A program made the translations under genes and the position numbers. The notes beneath the pieces were generated by a model. The model saw nothing but the letters and a program-made list of their open reading frames with translations, had not been told where the DNA came from and made no database searches. A DNA stretch of 64,000 nt, from contig CAILBC010000036.1 in assembly GCA_903832325.1 (NCBI GenBank), positions 124,001 to 188,000 on the forward strand, read 5' to 3'. The stretch's first letter is position 1, and every line of letters starts with the position of its first letter. The DNA is from an uncultured Sphingomonadales bacterium (lineage in GTDB: Bacteria; Pseudomonadota; Alphaproteobacteria; Sphingomonadales; Sphingomonadaceae). Positions 60,735-64,000 of the stretch are shown here, one piece after another.

Positions 60735-60853
60735 CACGCCTGCGCGGTACCACACGCCAGTCACTTGAAGCAATCGGCGGCAGCGGCTAAGGGCCGGCAT
60801 CGTTTCCCATTCGGCCTGCCCCGGGCAGGCCATCAGTCAGGGCTCTTTCCATC

Positions 60854-61417
60854 ATGAAGATCAGCGGCGTGGACATCCGTCCGGGCAATATCCTGGAATA
60901 CGAAAAGGGCATCTGGAAAGTTGCCAAGACCCAGCACACCCAGCCCGGCAAGGGTGGCGCGTTCATGCAGGTCGAAATGAAGAACCTGATCGACGGGCGC
61001 AAGACCAACGTCCGCTTCCGTTCGGCCGATACGGTCGAGCGCGTCCGGCTTGATACCAAGGATTTCCAGTTCCTGTTCGCCGAAGGCGATGATCTGGTGT
61101 TCATGGATGTTGAAAACTATGACCAGATCACGCTGCCGTCGGACCTTTTGGGCGATGCCGCCGCGTTTTTGCAGGATGGCATGACCGTGCTGCTGGAAAT
61201 GTATGACGAGCGCCCGATTTCGGTGCAATTGCCCGACCAGGTGGAGGCCACGATTGTCGAAGCCGACGCCGTGGTGAAGGGCCAGACCGCGTCTTCCAGC
61301 TATAAGCCGGCGATCCTCGACAACGGCGTGCGCGTGATGGTGCCGCCGCACATCGGCAGCGGCACTCGGATCATCGTCGACGTGTACGAGCGTTCGTATG
61401 TCGGCAAGGTAGGCTGA
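60854..61417 (+). CDS. efp: Elongation factor P
   Basis: A 187-residue EF-P with the three-beta-barrel layout: [21 protein letters not shown], the loop PGKGGAF with Lys33 at the site that is modified in many bacteria, [21 protein letters not shown] and the C-terminal [22 protein letters not shown]. It helps ribosomes through polyproline stretches, which occur in TraV and other proteins of this window. Followed by the inositol monophosphatase gene after 4 bp. Confidence 0.97.
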   Translation: MKISGVDIRPGNILEYEKGIWKVAKTQHTQPGKGGAFMQVEMKNLIDGRKTNVRFRSADTVERVRLDTKDFQFLFAEGDDLVFMDVENYDQITLPSDLLGDAAAFLQDGMTVLLEMYDERPISVQLPDQVEATIVEADAVVKGQTASSSYKPAILDNGVRVMVPPHIGSGTRIIVDVYERSYVGKVG

Positions 61418-61421
61418 TCGG

Positions 61422-62261
61422 ATGGCCGCCATTTCCGGTCTGATTCGCGTGATGGAACGTGCCGCCCGCAAGGCCGGCACGCGTCTGCGCCGCGATTTCG
61501 GCGAAGTCGAACATCTCCAGGTCAGCCGCAAGGGCCCTTCGGACTTTGTGTCAAAGGCCGATCAGCACGCCGAACGCACGATCTACGACGAATTGCTGGC
61601 GGCGCGGCCCGACTGGGGCTTTGTCATGGAAGAAGGCGGCGTGATCGCCGGCGATCCGACAAAGCCGCGCTGGATTGTCGATCCGCTGGATGGCACGACC
61701 AATTTCCTGCACGGCATTCCGCATTTCGCGATCTCGATTGCGGCGCAGGAGCCGGCGCTCGATGGCAAAGGGCCCGACGGATCGGGCTGGGGCGACGTGA
61801 TTGCGGGGATCGTCTATCAGCCGATCACCGATGAAAGCTTCTGGGCGGAAAAATCGCGCGGTGCCTGGCTGCAGGATCGGCGCCTGCGCGTGTCTGCCCG
61901 CCGCGGGCTGGATGAGGCGCTGATCGGCACCGGCATTCCCTTTGCCAACCGGGGCGATGCGCACCAGTGGATGCGGATCTATCAGGAACTGGGCCCGCGC
62001 GTGGCCGGCATCCGCCGCAACGGTGCCGCCGCGCTCGATCTTGCCTGGGTTGCCGCAGGGCGGTTCGACGGGTTCTGGGAAACCGATCTGGCGATCTGGG
62101 ATTCGGCCGCAGGCTGCCTGCTGGTGCGCGAAGCGGGCGGGTTCGTCACCGATTTCCGCGGACGATCGCCGGCGATCTGCGCCGAAACCGTGCTGGCGTC
62201 GAACGATTCGATGCACCCGAAACTGCTCAAACTTCTCGCCGGCGCCAACAAGGCCGGTTGA
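61422..62261 (+). CDS. suhB: Inositol monophosphatase family protein
   Basis: A 279-residue IMPase: FVSKADQHAERTIYDEL, the metal site EEGG in VMEEGGVIAG, DPLDGTTNFLHGIPHFA and the C-terminal WDSAAGCLLVREAGGFVTDF. The family hydrolyses inositol-1-phosphate or related phosphates; in bacteria SuhB also has RNA-related roles. Its start lies 4 bp after efp, so both are likely one operon. tRNA-Leu follows 38 bp later. Confidence 0.93.
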   Translation: MAAISGLIRVMERAARKAGTRLRRDFGEVEHLQVSRKGPSDFVSKADQHAERTIYDELLAARPDWGFVMEEGGVIAGDPTKPRWIVDPLDGTTNFLHGIPHFAISIAAQEPALDGKGPDGSGWGDVIAGIVYQPITDESFWAEKSRGAWLQDRRLRVSARRGLDEALIGTGIPFANRGDAHQWMRIYQELGPRVAGIRRNGAAALDLAWVAAGRFDGFWETDLAIWDSAAGCLLVREAGGFVTDFRGRSPAICAETVLASNDSMHPKLLKLLAGANKAG

Positions 62262-62299
62262 TCGGCGCGAAAAGACCCGCTAGCGACAGTTTTGGTTTA

Positions 62300-62383
62300 G
62301 CCCCTGTGGTGGAATGGTAGACGCGTCCGACTCAAAATCGGATGGAGAGATCCGTGCCCGTTCGAGTCGGGCCAGGGGCACCA
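62300..62383 (+). tRNA. tRNA-Leu (CAA)
   Basis: 84 nt with CCA encoded. Acceptor GCCCCTG pairs with CAGGGGC, the anticodon loop CTCAAAA between TCCGA and TCGGA gives CAA, a variable arm follows, and the T arm is CCCG-TTCGAGT-CGGG. Confidence 0.95.
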
Positions 62384-62423
62384 CTTTTTCCGGCATCGCT
62401 GCATGCGTGCCCTGGCACACGGG

Positions 62424-62960
62424 ATGTCGGCGATGAACCAGGCGACGTATACGCTATCGCCTGATGATGTGGTTGCGGCCTATCGCGCGCATTATTTCGC
62501 CCTGTGGCGCAAACCGCGGCAATGGATCACCATCCTGATCCTTTGCGCGATTCTTTCGGCCTTGCCGGTCGCGACCATGTGGGGGCAGGACCCGATCGAC
62601 ATCGCCATTCAGATCGGATTTGTCATCGCGTACTGGCTGGTGTTTTACGGGCTGATCGTCACGATCAACGTCGTGTTCGCGCTGCCGCGAAAGGCGCGGC
62701 GGATTCACCAGCAGACCAGAATGCTGCGCGAAGGCGCCGAGGCGCAGTGGTCTGATGCGGGGATCACCTTTGCATCCCCCAGCGGCAGCATGACTTATAC
62801 TTGGGCGGATTTCTTCAATGTGAAGCGCAATGCACGGTTTGTGATGCTCTATCAGAGCGAGGCCATGTTTCACCCACTGCCGATGCGTGCGCTGACCGCC
62901 GAGCAGGCAGACGACATCGTGGACAGAGTGAAGCGGGCAAAATCGGCGGCGCAGGCATAG
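62424..62960 (+). CDS. YcxB-like membrane protein
   Basis: About 178 residues from the ATG at 62424 (ATG codons at 62403 and 62433 are also in frame). Two transmembrane helices (ITILILCAILSALPVATMWG and IGFVIAYWLVFYGLIVTINVVF) are followed by a cytoplasmic YcxB-type domain: AEAQWSDAGITFASPSGSMTYTWADFFNVKRNARFVMLY and FHPLPMRAL. The family has no known function. Confidence 0.8.
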   Translation: MSAMNQATYTLSPDDVVAAYRAHYFALWRKPRQWITILILCAILSALPVATMWGQDPIDIAIQIGFVIAYWLVFYGLIVTINVVFALPRKARRIHQQTRMLREGAEAQWSDAGITFASPSGSMTYTWADFFNVKRNARFVMLYQSEAMFHPLPMRALTAEQADDIVDRVKRAKSAAQA

Positions 62961-63121
62961 TCCGGCAGGTTTCGATTGGCCCCGGGGCTTGCCTGATCGG
63001 GCAAGGCGGCGGCAAAATCACGGTTTTTTTGGCTTCGGTGAAACCGATGGCCTATGTCTTGCGAATAGACTGCTGACGAGGCCGTCCGGCTTCGCCTGTC
63101 AGACATGCAAGGATCATTGCC

Positions 63122-63607
63122 ATGCCGATCGATCGACGTTCCCTGGCCGCGCTGTTGCTGGCGGGCACGGTTGCGGGGATTGCGGGCCTGTCGCGCGCCG
63201 CAACGGCCACGAATGCCGCGTTCAATCTTACCGATGCGCAATGGCGCCAAAAACTGAACCCGGCCGCCTATAACGTGCTGCGCCATGCCGGTACCGAGCG
63301 CCCGTTTACCAGCCCGCTGCTCAATGAACACCGCAAGGGTCGCTTTGCCTGTGCCGGGTGCGACCTGCCGTTGTTTGATGCCAGCACCAAATACGACAGC
63401 GGCACCGGCTGGCCCAGCTTCTGGCAGCCGCTGCCGGGCGGAGTGGCCACGCACACCGATTTTGAAATCGGCTATCCGCGCACCGAAGTGCACTGCACGC
63501 GCTGCCAGGGCCATCTCGGCCATGTGTTTGATGATGGCCCGCGCCCGACGGGAAAGCGCTATTGCATGAATGGCGTCGCCCTTGTGTTTCACGAAAGGAC
63601 TGCATGA
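63122..63607 (+). CDS. msrB: Peptide-methionine (R)-S-oxide reductase, exported
   Basis: A 161-residue MsrB with an N-terminal signal sequence (IDRRSLAALLLAGTVAGIAG), the twin Arg suggesting Tat export. The domain has FACAGCDLPLFDASTKYDSGTGWPSF, a second zinc pair in HCTRCQGHLGHVFDDGP, and the catalytic Cys in RYCMNGVAL. It repairs methionine-R-sulfoxide, here in the periplasm. Its stop overlaps the msrA start. Confidence 0.94.
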   Translation: MPIDRRSLAALLLAGTVAGIAGLSRAATATNAAFNLTDAQWRQKLNPAAYNVLRHAGTERPFTSPLLNEHRKGRFACAGCDLPLFDASTKYDSGTGWPSFWQPLPGGVATHTDFEIGYPRTEVHCTRCQGHLGHVFDDGPRPTGKRYCMNGVALVFHERTA

Positions 63608-64000
63608 TGCGCCGCTTTGCCATTGCCGCCGTGCTCGCGCTGCTGGCCGCGTGCGACGGGCCTGCCACGGCGCAGGCCGGCCGCCAGCCCTTTCCCGAAC
63701 CCCCGGCGCAGGCCGGAAAGCCGGCGGGCAAAGAGACCGCCGTGTTCTCCGGCGGCTGTTTCTGGGGCATGGAGGGCGTGTTTGAACATGTGAAGGGCGT
63801 AAAGGCGGTGGTGGCGGGCTATGCCGGCGGCACCGCGGCGCAGGCCGATTATCAGACCGTTTCGACCGAAATGACCAACCACGCAGAAACCGTGCGCATC
63901 ACCTATGATCCGTCAGTGGTCAGCTATGGCCGCCTGCTGCAGATCTATTTCGCGGTGGCGCACGATCCCACGCAAGTGAACGGCCAATACCCCGATGAAG
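63604..64000 (+). CDS. msrA: Peptide-methionine (S)-S-oxide reductase (partial, cut by the right edge)
   Basis: The first 132 codons of an MsrA, absent from the ORF track as it has no stop. The signal sequence ends with the lipobox-like LLAACDG, so the enzyme may be a lipoprotein. The catalytic motif is FSGGCFWGMEGVFEHVKGV, followed by VVAGYAGG and the end DPTQVNGQYPDE. Together with MsrB it forms a periplasmic repair pair. Confidence 0.93.
   Translation, partial: MMRRFAIAAVLALLAACDGPATAQAGRQPFPEPPAQAGKPAGKETAVFSGGCFWGMEGVFEHVKGVKAVVAGYAGGTAAQADYQTVSTEMTNHAETVRITYDPSVVSYGRLLQIYFAVAHDPTQVNGQYPDE

Overview
This window looks like an alphaproteobacterium of the order Sphingomonadales (Novosphingobium/Sphingobium-like). 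The base composition is GC-rich, the glycolytic block is tkt-gap-pgk-fda, the order zapA-6S RNA-5-formyl-THF cyclo-ligase is typical, and a short interspersed repeat that I associate with sphingomonads sits inside a coding region. The genus is an inference, because no rRNA or other marker locus is present.

Positions 1 to about 45,240 are a mobile element, most likely an integrative and conjugative element (ICE) or a degraded relative. Its right end is a tyrosine recombinase that reads into the 3' end of a tRNA-Pro(CGG) gene. Its left end lies outside the window.
(a) 1-14,880, all on the minus strand: an F-type conjugation/pilus cluster in the order traA-L-E-K-B-dsbC-V-C-(small membrane protein)-trbI-(S26 peptidase)-W-(small membrane protein)-U-trbC-N-F-H. 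TraH runs off the edge.
(b) 15,180-17,006: two probable regulators and a lytic transglycosylase.
(c) 17,120-20,074: cargo, comprising a DUF6880 protein, a small orphan and a PrpE/ApaH-like phosphoesterase.
(d) 20,256-30,965: a type I restriction-modification operon. Four genes lie between hsdS and hsdR: a pair of tandem paralogues of unknown function, a GIY-YIG/DUF4357 protein and a NucS-like/DUF4268 nuclease. A coiled-coil protein with a possible degenerate PLD-like N-terminus follows.
(e) 31,083-38,840, minus strand: a complete type I Zorya anti-phage operon, zorA-zorB-zorC-zorD. ZorD ends in a domain that resembles the MITD1-type PLD fold.
(f) 39,234-42,581: a large SF1 helicase with a C-terminal DUF559/Vsr-like nuclease, divergent from zorA.
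(g) 42,635-45,213: a small membrane protein, an XRE repressor, an operator-like palindrome, an excisionase-like protein, a small ORF and the integrase. The element therefore combines self-transfer with a dense defence island.

Positions 45,240-64,000 are core chromosome: tRNA-Pro, thyA, a branched-chain keto-acid dehydrogenase operon (E1alpha, E1beta, E2) behind a palindrome that resembles a LiuR site, two identical tRNA-Asp genes, DUF2842, 5-formyl-THF cyclo-ligase, 6S RNA, zapA and a coiled-coil partner. These are followed by tkt-gap-pgk, a divergent TlpA-like thioredoxin, class I aldolase, thiE, an exported hypothetical, efp, an inositol monophosphatase, tRNA-Leu(CAA), a YcxB-like membrane protein and an exported msrB-msrA pair cut by the right edge.

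The best candidates for something undescribed are the expanded type I R-M operon with its tandem paralogue pair and trailing 420-aa gene, and the unusual C-terminus of ZorD. All functional statements come from reading the translated sequences. No database search was possible.
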